Shown here: positions 32,680 through 45,724 of the stretch, piece by piece
Layout of the letters: the number at the start of each line of letters is the position of its first letter
Position numbering within the stretch: position 1 is the stretch's first letter
From: Kalaharituber pfeilii
Lineage: Eukaryota; Ascomycota; Pezizomycetes; Pezizales; Pezizaceae
Direction: 5' to 3'
DNA: 64,000 nucleotides
Assembly (NCBI GenBank): GCA_015179045.1
Contig: WHUZ01000122.1
Location: 62,001-126,000, forward strand
Made by a program: the position numbers and the translations under genes
The notes under the pieces: model-generated
What the model saw: only the letters and a program-made list of their open reading frames with translations
The model's database searches: none
What the model was told of the DNA's origin: nothing

Positions 32680-34857
32680 TTAGTACTTCTGCACATACTG
32701 AACTATCCATAGTTGGAGCAAAACGAACGCATGAAATGTCAACCCCGCCTCACCACGCTTCTTATCCTTTTTATTCCGCGCCTTCCCAAAGCCAATAATA
32801 TTCGTCAGAATCAGTGGTGTCTCTGCTCCGGCGGACGGTGGATTGGATACCAGCAGATCCCCATATGTTCTTCTCCCTGAGCTGATTTCGCCCGCAGGAA
32901 TCCCGCCCAGCTCATTTAAAGGTACCGGCGCCCTAGTGCTAAAGCTATACGCAGCTTTTGGAGCCCCGCGGCCTTCGGCAATGAATTGCCCAGAATGAAA
33001 TGCGCCATGGAAGGTGTTTTTGAGGGATTCCCAGCCCGAGATTCGGGCTCTGACAGAGCCACTGCAGATGCCGAGGCTTTCAACGAGGCTGGCGCTGGTG
33101 CCAGGGATGGGAGTGAGATCTCGTTTCCGCTTCTTCGGTGAGGTGGGTGGTTGTGGTAATGGGCTCGATTTTTGTGAGGATGGCTGTTTGGCTTGGCCGT
33201 TCGGGAGAGCAGGTGGCTCAGGACAAAGTGCCTCCTCGGATTTGCATCCGTCTTGCTCGCTGTGAAAGGTAAGGAAATTAGTATTCGCAGCTTAATGAGA
33301 GGATAGCAGCCGTTTCACATACAAGAGAAACAATGGGGAGGGAGAGGATGATGATCGACCATCACTCGCACTATTAACTGGTCTTTGTTGGACGGTACTT
33401 GTGGTGGTGGTCAGGGTTACAATGCCCATATGGCCTTGTTCTGCACTAGGATCGGCCTTCATCTGAACAGTGCTTACTGTTAGAAGTGGGCTGCTATCAG
33501 GTGTGGCACCTTGTTGTTTTCTAGGAGTCTTGATGCTCCGAAAGAAACGTGTGAGTTTGGACGGGCTCGGACTTTGAGTTTGTTCGTTGGAACCTGGGCG
33601 ACCTCCCGGCTCTCGGGTATGTTGCTGGGGGATTCTGTTTACACGAATGTGCTAGTGAGCACAAGTATTTTGCGATTATAGTGTCTATCAATGATGCCTG
33701 AAGTATTCTCACCTGAGCCAGCCGCTCCAAACATTGGTCCCATCATCCTCAGTGAGGTAGCCGCTGGTGCTACTTGTGTCAAGCTCGAAGGCGGGATGGG
33801 TGTTCCAGGTTCTTGAGGGACTATCCTCAATAACAGCAGCTGGTGGAAGCAGGGACGCTGAATTCCCAATATGGTGTCTGGAGGGTTCAACGGTACTGTC
33901 ATATTCGATCGGTACAGGTACTTCGTTCCGTATCTTCTGTTGCTGTCCTCGTTTTCTCCTTTCCAAACAAAAACATTCCAAGCTAAATGAAAGAAGCTTG
34001 GCCCAAGTGGAATTGCGGGGCTTTGGCGTAGATTTACTTTCTTGGTTCATTTGCGGGCCACTCGTATAGCCACCAGGTTGAAGTCCCTCAGTCTGAAGTT
34101 CTGGGATATCTTGTGGTTTGTTATGAAGAGTTGAATGAGTTTCGTTGTGACTGCGAGAATCTTCAGGTGTCGGATTAGCCATTCCAAAAGTGTCAGGAGA
34201 CGGAAATGATTGATAAATAGGTGTTTCCTTATTCATCTGTCGGCGCTCGCCGAGACCGATAGGAACCCTACTTGCGCTGGAGACTCTCGGGCGTAGGGAG
34301 GGGGAACGAGTCGAGCTTGAGCGAAGTGGAACAGAGACAGCCAAGCGTTGCACAGGTTGTGCCCTACCCAGTTCTTTCCTCTCGTTAATGTCTGGAAGGT
34401 TGCTATTCAATGGCTGCACAAGGGCCTCGGAGTGCGATACAGTACGTCGTAGCGGTGGGTCGAAATTCAGAGTTATGGTTGTCCTGCTTGTTGTGGCTTC
34501 GTTGGTGGCGGCTGCTTGGCTGTTTGTGGATTCTATGGCGGTGGTCGTACTAGGGAATGTCCCGTAAGCGGCCCGCTGCACCTCAAAGTTTGATCTTCGG
34601 CGCGTTTTGTAGATTTGAATACTATGGGCGGGCACCTTCGTGATAACGTTGTGGACTTTACTGGTATCAGGACTTCGCCCACAAATAAGAACCGGTTCTT
34701 GAAGTGCGGTTTGATCATTCTGAGTATCCTTCGCTTCGCCGTTTTTGAAATGCAAGGCTGTCTTGATCTTGTGAATTTGTGCGATGAGGGGCATTTGCTT
34801 ACCCTCATCAAACGTCCGACTGGGCTGCAGGGAGCCGAGTGTGAGTTGAGTTCCCAT
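32680..34857 (-). CDS. Unknown protein, three exons (about 678 aa)
   Basis: Exons 34857-33713, 33634-33323 and 33259-32680 join in one frame. Introns are 78 bp (GTGAGA..AACAG) and 63 bp (GTATGT, TACTAAT branch, CACAG). The N-terminal half is Ser/Thr-rich and disordered. A basic PKKRKRD motif in exon 3 looks like a nuclear localisation signal. The C-terminal third (SGRRTYGDLLVSN, LILTNIIGFGK, FHAFVLLQLWIVQYVQKY) looks like a folded domain, but I know no family. The stop codon (32682-32680) lies inside the duplication of the retroposon 31326-32677, so the protein is unchanged while the native 3' UTR is pushed 1.35 kb away. Confidence 0.7.
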
Positions 34858-37800
34858 CTTAAGGTACTCCCCTGTCGAATGGTGCTGCTTGATTCTTTGT
34901 ATCTCGCTAATGCTGCTTTGTGAATTGAGTCCCGGAGGGTGTTGAGACCCTACACTGTGCGTAACAACACTGTCACAGGGTTATTCTCCAAGTAGTCTGT
35001 TATTCCAACTAGGACAAGAGTCGGATTTGGGTGACAAGAGAATATCGCTGGGCTTGGATATCACCAAAACAGCAGGAGCTTTCACAACTGGGTAGTATAG
35101 GAATAACGATGTAATCTGGACAACTATGGTTGATCTAAGTTGCTTAAATTAGGTATGTAAGCGCGATTCTAGTGCCTGCTGAATCCAAGAATGTCATCAG
35201 CAACTTATCCGCGCAAGTATTTTCAAGTCCCACAATAACAAGATACGCAATCGGTGTCAGAAACTCCGGCAATGATTTCCACCAGCTGGTGTTGTAATTG
35301 TAACTGGAAGGGTAGAGCGTGTGCCAGAGCTACAGTACTTGCTGGAACTATCGTAGCCTGGGCGGTGCGCAATTGTCCTTATGACAGCACGGGATTTCGG
35401 TCGTGCGAGCTTTTATGTTTTGGTTTTATGGGCCGCTTTACTGGCGCAGGAAGGAAGTGTTGTGAGGTGTGCATGGGATTTGTTTGGGACTGAAGATGGA
35501 GGAGAGATAAGAATATTGTGAGTTACCTATTTCGTTACCTTCCCTGACTAGAATAAATGAAACATTACCAATTCTGTGTGAGATAATACACACCTCCAAA
35601 TAGTGCAACCAGACTACCTCCAATGTCAAGGCGGCTTTCCAGATTTGAACCATCTTGTTTATATCCCTTTCTCCGTATATAGAACCCAACTCTGAACAAC
35701 ACAATAATCCACAAATTGCCTAAACCGGAGGCGCATTTTGCAACTGGATCATCTAAGCAATACAACAGAAGATAAAACCGGCCGGTCGCTGTGCATAGAG
35801 TATTGATGAAACGGCCTCAGGGCGGCATGCGATTACTGATATAAAAAAAAAAAAAGATGAAACGGCCCTTGTTTACCAGGCTGTTACCAGATCTTGCATT
35901 ACCGAGTCAGATATGTACTAGGATCTGGCAGAAAGGCAAACATGCATCGCTTATGACGGTAGCTGTCTATCAATAGTACAGGAATAACAAACCGCGTAAC
36001 CTCCTTGGTTTAGCAAGCGAATCTTTGTTGGTTCAGAAAATATTAGTCCCTCAGCACTCAGATATCGATATCGTGCCAACCACAAAGGATTTCACGAGCG
36101 AGGGGTAGCACTTTTTTCGCAAATGGTTACTTTGGTGTAGACGTCATGTCAATTCATACAGATGGCGTTAGACAAATTTTCTGTACACTGAATGAGTGCA
36201 AATAAATTCTCTACTTCCCTCAGGTCAATTTCTTCCAACGAGAACAGCCATTCACCTAGAATAGCCGAGATTCTGAATATGTCTATTAATATTATAGAGA
36301 TGCCCACTTTGACCTTTTCAATTGGGCCATGACAATCTGTTACCTGCGAATTTTTTAATCGATATATACGTAACATACTGAAGATGGGATGAATCGGTTG
36401 TGAATCGCCTGAACTGGGCCGGGCTGGCCTGACTGGCCAGAGGGTCTCAGGCTGGTTGGTCCAGACCACCTCCTGAAAGCAATTTCCAGTGTCATGGTGA
36501 TTCAGTTACCATGATGCAAAACTCCAATTCGATCAGTTAGGTTTACTAATTGTTGATGACAGAGTCCAGTACATCTGGGTATCACCCCTGAGCGTCCACG
36601 CGTATCAGCTCTGTCTGCTGTTCCAATACCTGCAGCTTACCTCTCCCCACAGGGTATACAATGTGGATTTCCTTACACTATGTGAAGAAATCCCCTGTAG
36701 ATTTTTCCGTTGTTCTTTCATCACTCGCGTACCGCCTTGATGAGCTATGGGGAGGGCTGTACATGGGATCCGCCCCTCGAGGTCAGAACCTGAACCATAA
36801 GGAGGCTTCCTGGACTCGCATTGCAATCTGTCAGTTCAATAACTCACCTAAATCCCATCGCTTGTCCCCCACTGGGTTATGGAGAGCTTAAGAAAATTTA
36901 CTTACCCAATTTGCAGTTCTAACACCAGCAACGAATGAAAGGAGGGTGGTAGGGCCTTGATATTTCGAGTCCTCTGCATAGATAGGTCTGCGGCTTTTGG
37001 ACTCAGTTAGAGTGGACAAGAAGCATGTATCGCTATAGCTTTCTTGGTTTTAATTACCCGCATGCAGCCCTTACAGTATGGACTATGACGGATAACTCTA
37101 GCCTTGATTTCAGGTTGGAAAGATCAATTCCTGGTATCCAACAAGGTACCACTGACGATCCACAATGTGTTTCCAAGCCTTTGAAGTTTGCAATTTTGCA
37201 ACTTTGCAGTTGCAGAAGTTGCTAAGAGGTACGAGCGGTTCAGGGGAATAAGGCTAAAGGAGCCGGGAAACGTGATGGAGGTGGGAATAGGGATACTATA
37301 GTACATTCCATTGACCGAGCCCCGGGTTTGTAGTGCCACAGTTGAGCAGGTTTAAAGTGAAGAGAAGAGAGATGGAGAAGAAATCTGAGGAAAAAAAGAA
37401 CGAGCCAACGGACAGTGGAAGAAACAGAAGAAAATCAGGAGAGGGAGAAGACCTACGCACATGGAGAAGTGAGCTCGAGGGGAGGTGGGGGTCTGAGCGC
37501 ATCGATTACCGGAAGAGGAAACTTTTGCAGGCGGCACTTCGGATTGGCCGCTGTGGAACATGACGCTCACGAGACCGCCATGATGTACCGCGGGATTACG
37601 ATCCCTGCGGGAAGAGACATGAGATCGTGGAGCAGATGACTGCTGTCCTTCTGATGCGTGACAAAACTACTGAAAAATGTTTGAGCGATGAGATTCATTG
37701 CAAGGATCAATGTACATCTTATGATACCACAAAACGAAAGCAGACAATGAGATCGGACCGATACTAATGGGACAGGGGACGGAAGTAGGAAAGATTCGGT

Positions 37801-37880
37801 CCGGCAGTCCACCCCTACCATGTACGAGCTTCGCGGGCAAAACATGTATTTAGACGCAGTTTATTTCTCTTCCTTCTTTT
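34858..37880. other. No confident gene; small ORFs and old B tails
   Basis: Minus ORFs at 35765-35565 (one or two hydrophobic stretches) and 36469-36149 (KVKVGISIILIDIFRI, LREVENLFALIQCTENL) could be exons but lack partners. A + ORF at 37333-37563 is Lys/Glu-rich. Degenerate B-hairpin relics lie near 36713-36760 and 37054-37093 (minus), without A-runs. Confidence 0.35.
35817..35855 (+). mobile_element. Ultra-short B-tail insertion (39 bp)
   Basis: Perfect duplications GATGAAACGGCC at 35805-35816 and 35856-35867. The insertion is 26 nt of the B tail (from inside the hairpin) plus 13 A. Confidence 0.88.
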
Positions 37881-37884
37881 AAAT

Positions 37885-37943
37885 AAAACCCTCGCCATAG
37901 CCCACAGGGCGGCATGCGAGTATTGATATAAAAAAAAAAAAAA
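37885..37943 (+). mobile_element. B-tail end
   Basis: A complete B hairpin (CTCGC...GCCC-ACA-GGGC...GCGAG) followed by ATTGATAT and an A-run to 37943. The preceding 30-50 bp resemble the B 3' UTR. No duplication found. Confidence 0.65.
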
Positions 37944-39144
37944 ATGAGGCCTTGAACCTTAACTTCCAGATCCCCCGCCCAGACCGTTCCCCAATTCCCG
38001 CGCCCTCACCGCCCGTTAGCTGCCGTCTCCGGCAGATCCCCATCTCCAGGCTTCCCTAACTGTGGCACCATCCCCACAGGCGTCCAACTCCTCTGCCCTG
38101 ACCTTTGCCTGCACTGCCATCCTATTTCCTACCTCTGCATGGAGAGATAAAGTCATCAGTGATTTTCTCCCATGCCCATGGATGTGGGGATTAACGAAAG
38201 CTCGGCAATGAACACCATGGTTAGGTCTTTCCACACATCTTGAGGATGTACTGTACTATGCTCCATTGTGTTTATCCTGACAAACCTCCTCATGACCACA
38301 AGAAGGCAATCCCCGTGTGAAACACTCCTTCCTGCAGGCTTCCATCCCCCGATATCAATCTAAAAGTGGCATTAGTACCGTACGTAGACTGCCCCTGATC
38401 ATGTGACTCCAGAGCTTGTACCCTTTCCCAGTTCTATTGTTTCTAAATCCTGGGGAACGCAGCGGAGGGGAGAGAAGGAAGAAGGAGCCCGTAACAGCTT
38501 TGATGTTAGGGCTATAGCGAGTAGAAGTAAGCGGACATTGCAAGAAGGCGTGGGGTGGGTTGCTTTGGAGCTGAGACTAAGCATCAAAGGGAAGGTGAAA
38601 CGAGGAGGAGAGCAGGCAAGCAGTGACCCCTAAGTATTGTTGCAGCTTTCACAAAAGCTTTTGTTGGGAGAAGGAGGTCGGATTAGTTTCCCAACCAGTG
38701 GCGTGATGGAGTAGTGGCTGGAAATCTGGCGGCGCAGGGACAGCCTGTCTGCATTGGCGGTGCAGCAGGAGGATCCCCGAGCGAACTGGCGAAGTGGTAT
38801 AATCGGACTCTGCTTATTGTCATAACATGGCTGGCGGATGACGTTAGTTCTAATCACACAGCATCCAAAGGCCCACGTGGGTGGACAGCAGGGCCCCTAC
38901 GCTTAGGGGCAGAGTTGAGGGGCCATGAGGAGATGTTACCAGTGAGTGACAGTGCACACGTAGGAACTGGCCAAGGGTACAGCCAAAGTGGGTGTGCTGC
39001 AAGAAGTTTAGGCCAGATTGCCTAGTATGGATCAGCATCGATATCTTCTTGCCCGGCTGCAGGGGGTATAAGGATTTTGCCGGTTCACACTGGCTTGTGG
39101 TTTGGCGATAAGGAGGGGGTCTGTGTGCCGTAATCATTTGTAAG

Positions 39145-39182
39145 GCATGCGAGTAATGAAATTAAAAAAAAAAAAAAAAAAT
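39145..39182 (+). mobile_element. Ultra-short B-tail insertion (38 bp)
   Basis: Perfect 14-bp duplications TAATCATTTGTAAG at 39131-39144 and 39183-39196. Only 19 nt of the B tail (GCATGCGAGTAATGAAATT) plus 18 A were inserted. It is the shortest insertion in the window. Confidence 0.88.
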
Positions 39183-41486
39183 TAATCATTTGTAAGTGTA
39201 TCTAGGATTGCGGCAGTCCGGTTGGCACAAAGACTAGGACAGGAGGCAATGCGCGGGGAAAGATGGGGGGCATTATATAGCAGAGCGGCTTTGCACTTCA
39301 TTTGCGGCCATGTGCCGGGGGTGGTCCGAGGCGGGCTCTTGAAAGTCGGTAGGTATCGAGAGGTCGACTGAGCTATAGCATATTGAATTTTAAGTCTGTT
39401 AGCTAAGGGAGCGGAATGGAGAAAAGATCGGAATGTTATGAAATCAATGAAAAGGGTATAAGCTACCGATTGGTTATCAAACGAAGTGAAAGGATATCAA
39501 ACGAAGTGAATTCTCATAAGGGAAACCACTGAACTCTCGAGAGATCATTGAATGTCTCAGGTCTGCCCTGTACTGTACCTAGTTCATCAATCGTGGTGAT
39601 GCAAACAATGAATGAACGTGCATAGCCGTAGCCGGTGATACCAGGTTCAATGTCACATGTATAGCTGTACGTACCTAGTTTTCCGGTTACATATTCAACA
39701 CTAGTTTGCAGTTGTTTGTTAATACTTCACCTCCCTTGAAGTGACTTCGTGTTCGTTTCTATGCAGTAGTAGTGTGAAGAGTTTCCTAGTGCAGTCAGTA
39801 GATACTAGAACCTATTGCATAGGTAAGGACCCAAAACTAACAAAAGAAATTGGAAAAATTACAAACCTTTACCTGGCTTCGAATTCTGTAATTTTCGAAA
39901 CCTTGATATCGACAACAGAACTATAATAGCGAACACAAGGGGAAATAGGGCATCAGTAGTTCCGGGACAAGATGCTGTATTCCCTGCCGTTGGTTGGTAG
40001 ACTGTAATTGGGTTACGCCACCCCCCCAACAAAAAAAAAAAAAATGCCGTATAGTGTTAACAACACCTCCGTTCTACCTATATTTCATTCCTAAACTACC
40101 CATAGGTTCGGTAGCTGGGCTGCTCACGAGAACTGTTGTCAATACTAGTATTTCTGCTGTTCGTCAACCCTAGTGAAAATTCTAACCTTTACCCGAAAAC
40201 CAAAGTACTACTGTCAAGCGCTCCGTAGTCTAGGCTCGCTTGCACAGTCTTCCGCGAGGATTTTTGTCAAGGGACAACTCCGGGTAGTCAGACGTTCAGA
40301 AGTTCAAGCTAGCACCCGATCCACTAGAGAAGTATATTCCTGTAGAGTATAGCTCTTACTTTTTTTTGATACACTAGAAGTTAGCATGCTTAGTATATAG
40401 CGGGCGGAATCCTAGCATCCCAGGAGGGGCACATGCATGCGTAGGCCAGTACTAACCTAATATCCTCGAAAGAGCAACAATATTTCTGGTAATCTCTTTG
40501 GAACTTCGCTGGAGAATTTGGAGTATATGCATATCCTAGTTTGTGGTATCGCATATTCAGTACATCTAGATTAATTTGTTTTCGTTGGGGCTGCTACCTT
40601 AACTTTCTCGGAGGGGAAAACTTCTAGTCTCTTCTCCGAGAAAGCGCGGATATTGCAGGTAGCACTTGCCGTTAGGTTGGTGACTTAAGATCTGATAGGT
40701 TAATATCAGGAAGTAGCAGAAACTGCACGATCCATGATACAAGATGTGAGGTAGTCACGGGGCCGAGGTCTCGGTACCGGATGAAGTATTTACTGGAAGT
40801 TGTAGGTGTGACACAATTCAGCGCATTCGAAGTTGGTCTTTTTCGTGAGTGGTTATGCGGGTTCCTTCGAGGTGAATACGGTATTGGAGAAAGTCGGATA
40901 TGTCGTGGGATCTGAGAGTAAACAGTGGGTATGGCTTAGTCTCATGGCCAGATTCTTGGAGCGGATCTAGCTCAGCGGGTGGAGCACTCTCAAACCAGAA
41001 GTGAGCACAAGAACAATCAGAAGTGGGGTCCCAGTCTCGAACCATGGGGTCCTGCAGTCACGAAACTAGGGTCCTGCTGCCCTCAGAGGTCTGCTAACAT
41101 GAAGTGGAAAGGCTCGGTAGCTTAGTCAGCGTACTGACGGTAGAAGCCAGCATAGAACCAGGTGGTGTTGATTACGTAATCGGACCCAGCTAATACTGTA
41201 GTTGCCCTCATGAACCTCGACCTAACTAGCTTCCTGGTGCCGGGACCACTTCATGAGTATCGCATGCTACACCCCGCGTGGCTGTAAGGAGCCTGTCATC
41301 TGCAAGGAAGCTTTTCTTTGTAAACCTTATCTCAGTCTCGAGACTGACCATATCGAATCCACAAAAGGTTATAAACTATACTCATGAGGATTTCCACCTA
41401 TGGATATTCGTGGTCTAGAACTCCACCAACAGAAAAAAAAAAAAAAAAAAGGAAACTCGCCAGTAGAGACCTGGCATGAGACTAGG

Positions 41487-41549
41487 TTTTTTTTTTTTTT
41501 TTTTTTTTTTTTCATTTTATTCGCTTGCTACCCTTGGGTCTATGGCGAT
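41487..41549 (-). mobile_element. B-tail mini-insertion (63 bp)
   Basis: Perfect duplications ATGAGACTAGG at 41476-41486 and 41550-41560. A 26-nt T-run plus the B hairpin. The inner stem is ACCC/GGGT, compensated relative to GCCC/GGGC. Confidence 0.88.
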
Positions 41550-42985
41550 ATGAGACTAGGGAGATGATCTTCCTTGAGATTGAACAACTGCACACTCGGC
41601 TGTCAAGCCTATAGCCGCATTCACGTATCACTGCTCGCTTCAGGATGCCCACAAACACTCCAGAAACATCGGGCTTGGCATCTTCAAGGCACACTTTGCA
41701 CAATATCCACCTGCACACGAAATTTGACTAGTCTGGTTTGGTTTGACGAAACGTTGCAGTGACTGTCTTCAGTCTTTATACCCCGCTACATCTCATTCTT
41801 CTATCTTTACTCTTGTTCATCGTTCCGTTCCTTGTCATCCTCTTTCGTTCTCTTTCTGCCCCTGAGACTCTATTCCTTTTCAACCACTCTCCTTCTTTGT
41901 TATAGAGTACCGCTTCACACATTCTTCCTTTGCTTTACTGTGCCTCTGTCGTTCCTTACTCAAAAAGTTAGAGATCAACTGCTAGAAGAAAACCATTGAA
42001 GAATAATGACCCGTCATTATCTCGTCTAAAAAGGATTTCCTAGTTATATTCACCGACTTGGTGGACCATTTGGTCTGCAGTGTTTTCAGGCTGATCTTAT
42101 AAAGGTTGAGGTCATCACCAGAGCGATATAGGCAGCGCTGCCAATACCCATTTTACTCCTTCATCTCAGTGCCGAGACTATTACCTACATCTATCCTTGC
42201 TCGATCTAGCCTGTGATTAGTCTCGTAACCAGGCCTGTGGTGGGTGAACGTTTCTTTTGCCGATTTTGTCTGCAGAACATGAATTTTACTCACATGCTGT
42301 CCCTTCAGCTCCATATTCGTTATTAAACCCATGACGTCGGTCAAATCGTCGCAGTTATTGGATTCATTGATTCATCAGGAAAGGTACTAGACTGTCTTGA
42401 GGTAAGTCCGTCTTTATTTTTCAATATTACACCTTCTTTGAGTGACAATTGATGAAGACGTTCTATATTTTCCTCCAATTTGCTTTATTTCGATTGGACT
42501 ATTGATTTTGTACAGAATATCTGAAACAAGTTTTCGTGTAACTTAAACACTCGCTTACTTTCTTGTTCTAACGGCTTAATGAGACGGTACAGATCTGTGA
42601 ATAAAGCTTCAGCTTCACCAAAATAACCCATTGTATCTAATATAGAGTCCCGGTTTTACGTTTTGTGGAGTAAGTTCATATTTACTCTCGGTTCAAATTG
42701 ACTTCTTTGTTATTGGTATCACATATTGACCACCATAATGGCTACTCTCGGGCAGTCTACATACTTACTGCAATCGTCGGCCATTCCTTTCTTCAATCAT
42801 TATAACAAATATCTACGTTCAGTAAGTCACTGTGTTCCCGCATAACATCCATACAGATCAAAATACTAACTTCTCAAAAGTCTATCTTCTTCTGCACCTC
42901 GAGATTTCTTCATTCACGTTCCTTACGATATTCACAGACATCTCCCTTGATCCATACCAACTTTCTGTTCCAGCACCCATTCAAG

Positions 42986-43744
42986 ATGTTTGCACAAATT
43001 CCGTCGTGTTTTATTGTTCTCTCCTCCCTAACAGCTCTCGCCGCTTCCCTTCCACATGGGCTCGTTTCTATTAACTATCCTACAAACTGTTCCGCCACTC
43101 CATCTTTATCTCTCCTAACCAACCACACCATCTCCACTGCTGCTCCCCTCATCACCTTTTCTCCCCTGAACCCCCGCGATGACGCTCCAGCGAGATTCTT
43201 CAGCGTCTCCTCCAGCAGTACCCAATATGGGATTCTGCAGATAAGTGTGACTTCCAATCCCACCACCAAGTATGGGGTCCTGCAGACTCCGCTTCCTTCA
43301 AATAAACCCGCATTGGACCACAGCAATGACCTGTATGGTGACTTGGGGCTCACAAGGTGGGGTTCTGGTGCGAGCTATCGTGAAGACGGGGCACTGGACA
43401 TTTTTGACGACGGTACTGGTAATGATGGTGAGTTGGCGCCAAAGTATTATGACCCTAAGACCTCACGACCAGCGAGGCCAATTGGTGCAGAGCAGAAGAC
43501 TGCAACAACTGGGAGCGTAAAGGAGGGAAAAAGATCTCCTTTTATTGCTTGTGACTCCGATCTGGATGTGCACGTTGGGGACTTCAAGCCGTTGAAGCAG
43601 TTGATATCGTCTCTCAATAGTACTAAGTCGAAGAAAGTGAGGAGCACAGTGATGGATCGGCAACCGATCGTGCATAACAAGCCTGTTATGGTTGTGTTGG
43701 CTGTAGCAATTGCAGGGGTTCTTGTGGGTGTGCTGGTTTTGTAG
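42986..43744 (+). CDS. Secreted or surface-anchored protein (252 aa)
   Basis: Single exon. The ATG at 42986 gives an N-terminal signal peptide (CFIVLSSLTALAASLP); an ATG 39 bp upstream is in frame but would place residues before the signal. The mature region is Ser/Thr/Asn-rich with several N-glycosylation sequons and two copies of a YG(I/V)LQ motif. An acidic Asp/Gly segment follows. The C-terminus ends in a hydrophobic stretch (VMVVLAVAIAGVLVGVLVL), which fits a GPI-anchor signal or a single membrane anchor. It is probably a cell-wall or plasma-membrane protein; I know no family. A micro-retroposon sits about 250 bp downstream. Confidence 0.65.
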   Translation: MFAQIPSCFIVLSSLTALAASLPHGLVSINYPTNCSATPSLSLLTNHTISTAAPLITFSPLNPRDDAPARFFSVSSSSTQYGILQISVTSNPTTKYGVLQTPLPSNKPALDHSNDLYGDLGLTRWGSGASYREDGALDIFDDGTGNDGELAPKYYDPKTSRPARPIGAEQKTATTGSVKEGKRSPFIACDSDLDVHVGDFKPLKQLISSLNSTKSKKVRSTVMDRQPIVHNKPVMVVLAVAIAGVLVGVLVL

Positions 43745-43992
43745 GTTGAATTTGCTATCTTTTCACTGGAACTTAAATTTCTCCCCCTTTTGTCCCTTTA
43801 TCACTAGTCTGGTTGCCTTTATCACTTATCTCATGATTTCCATATTGGGTACAGTGCCTTCTTACTTCCTTATCTCCGCAGCTGCACAATGTCCTCATCT
43901 TGATTTTCTTCATCTCCTCCATGCACACACCATATCCCGGATATGTATCCTGGTCTTGCATAATTTTGCAGATTTTCAACCTCCTTCCGTAG

Positions 43993-44032
43993 CCCTGCCA
44001 TGGCGAACAGCTGCACGCGGGGTCACGTGATA

Positions 44033-44061
<29 letters not shown>
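43993..44061 (+). mobile_element. Micro-retroposon, A type (69 bp)
   Basis: Perfect 15-bp duplications AACCTCCTTCCGTAG at 43978-43992 and 44062-44076. A 41-nt body starting CCCTGCC and ending GGTCACGTGATAC, then 28 A. Confidence 0.9.
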
Positions 44062-44066
<5 letters not shown>

Positions 44067-44076
44067 CCTTCCGTAG

Positions 44077-45720
44077 GATTCCATCTTTCGTTCTCTCGGC
44101 AAATATCATTTATAAACCCAAGTCATAATCCTGCTTGCTTTCCTCCTTTCTTGCTTTCTTTTCTTCAGAGATGGTCCAGAGAAGGACTATTGTGCCATAC
44201 TCCTATTGTCGTGACCAGTCATACCCCCTATAACACCCTTACATACGAATGCCTATGCAACGATTGTAAATCGATGCCCATAAATACTTCGATACCAGTG
44301 CCCCAATATGTGAGAGGATTGGCCCGAATTCGGTAAAGCTTTTCGCTAACACGCATGGGCTATAGCCTCGCACTCTATATCAGGCACCTCCACAAAAGGT
44401 TGCTGAGGTCTTCCACACCCTGACTCGGAGAAGTGGAAAGCTAATGGTAATTCCTCTTTCCAATGCCTCCTTTTGTCTCATTAGCCTCTTACTTGCGGAC
44501 TATATCTTGAAATGCTAACGTTTGTCTTTTCAGCCCAACCTGATTCACCCTGAGGGCAATCCGGAGCAAATCTTGGTTTGTTTCCGTTCAAGTTTGGTCT
44601 TCTCGCCTGTATATAATGTTACATAGTTTCTCCCGGTGGTTATCGTCTTTCATTGCTTCATTTTCTTCTCTGTTTCTGGCTTCTTCGCATCGGCCTTTGC
44701 TGCCCTAATGGGCAAGCCACTACTGTCGTAACTTGGGACTCCCGTCTTGGGCCTACTGTATGGTGTAGGTATAACCAGGGCACGGAGATGGAGTGGGAGG
44801 TGCCGAGACCCAAAGAACAGGTCAACATTGTTGGAATATTACATCCGTTGCCTCCATGTTGCACTTACTCATTCGTAGTTCGTTTTTATCTATTACTGTT
44901 TCTATGTTTTGTTACACTCATATGACCTTGCATATTATTCACGTCCAAATGACTACTTTGCGACTCTGCTACAGATGTCTCTTACACCTTTCTGACTCTT
45001 CATTCCGTCATGGTTTTATGGTCATTCTATGCTACGCCTCTCACGTATATAATCCTACTCGTCTTGCGATTCTTTCCTCAATAGACTCAAGGGTATCTCT
45101 TTCTCTTCCCTTCGTGAATAGCTTTACCGCGATAATGCAGCAACCGCAAACCTTATTGTTTTTATAAGCACAAGGGGAAGGAAAGGGGAGACAGGAGCTG
45201 GTTAAAGCGCAATCAGCGTAGATGCCAGAGGAGATTAATATGAGTAGTTCACTTCAACTTCTTATTAATTCAATTGCCTCGACGCAACATTCGCTGTTGA
45301 GGTGTTCGCGAAACAAGCATTCCGTTATAAATATTCCTCATGAAGGTGCTATCGCATAGATTTAACCAATTTGCCCGTATACATATGAGGCGCGGAGGTT
45401 GCTTTCCTATGCTTCCTTAAACTGTGTGCGCTATTTGAGTTACGAAGAGTTCGCCTTACAGGAAGCTGTCCTGTGAGTCTGGAAGTTCCGAATCTCGGCC
45501 AGACATGTTGCTGTATCTCACTATACGTATACTTTCGATAAATATTGACCTGTAAGAATGAGCGCACTCTAAGCATCAGTTAGCAAGAATAGGGCTAGTG
45601 ATCAATATGTAGTGGAGGAAGTATATCTGACTCTGATTGACTGTTCTTGCGATCCCGTGAGATGGGTTAATGTCAGTTTTCTGTTAAGCTGTCCGCAGTA
45701 CTGATACTTGAAGGGTCTTT
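44077..45720. other. No supported gene
   Basis: Pyrimidine-rich sequence with short ORFs on both strands and no family resemblance. The minus ORF at 45576-45349 lies where the next exon of the NLR fragment would be but does not resemble that part of the NLR at 53 kb. Confidence 0.35.
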
Positions 45721-45724
45721 TTCT

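Larger units (their letters stand above)
37945..42980. other. Gene-poor interval
   Basis: Outside the two small insertions I see no supported gene in 5 kb. A direct repeat ATCAAACGAAGTGAA occurs twice near 39477-39510. Positions 40960-41045 contain an A-box-like GCTCAGCGGGTGGAGC and might be a decayed tRNA. A-runs at 40030 and 41433 have no hairpin. Confidence 0.35.

Noticed and set aside
40960..41045. Possible tRNA with A-box-like GCTCAGCGGGTGGAGC
   Set aside because: No matching T arm on the + strand and no acceptor pairing; the B-box-like text is on the opposite strand.
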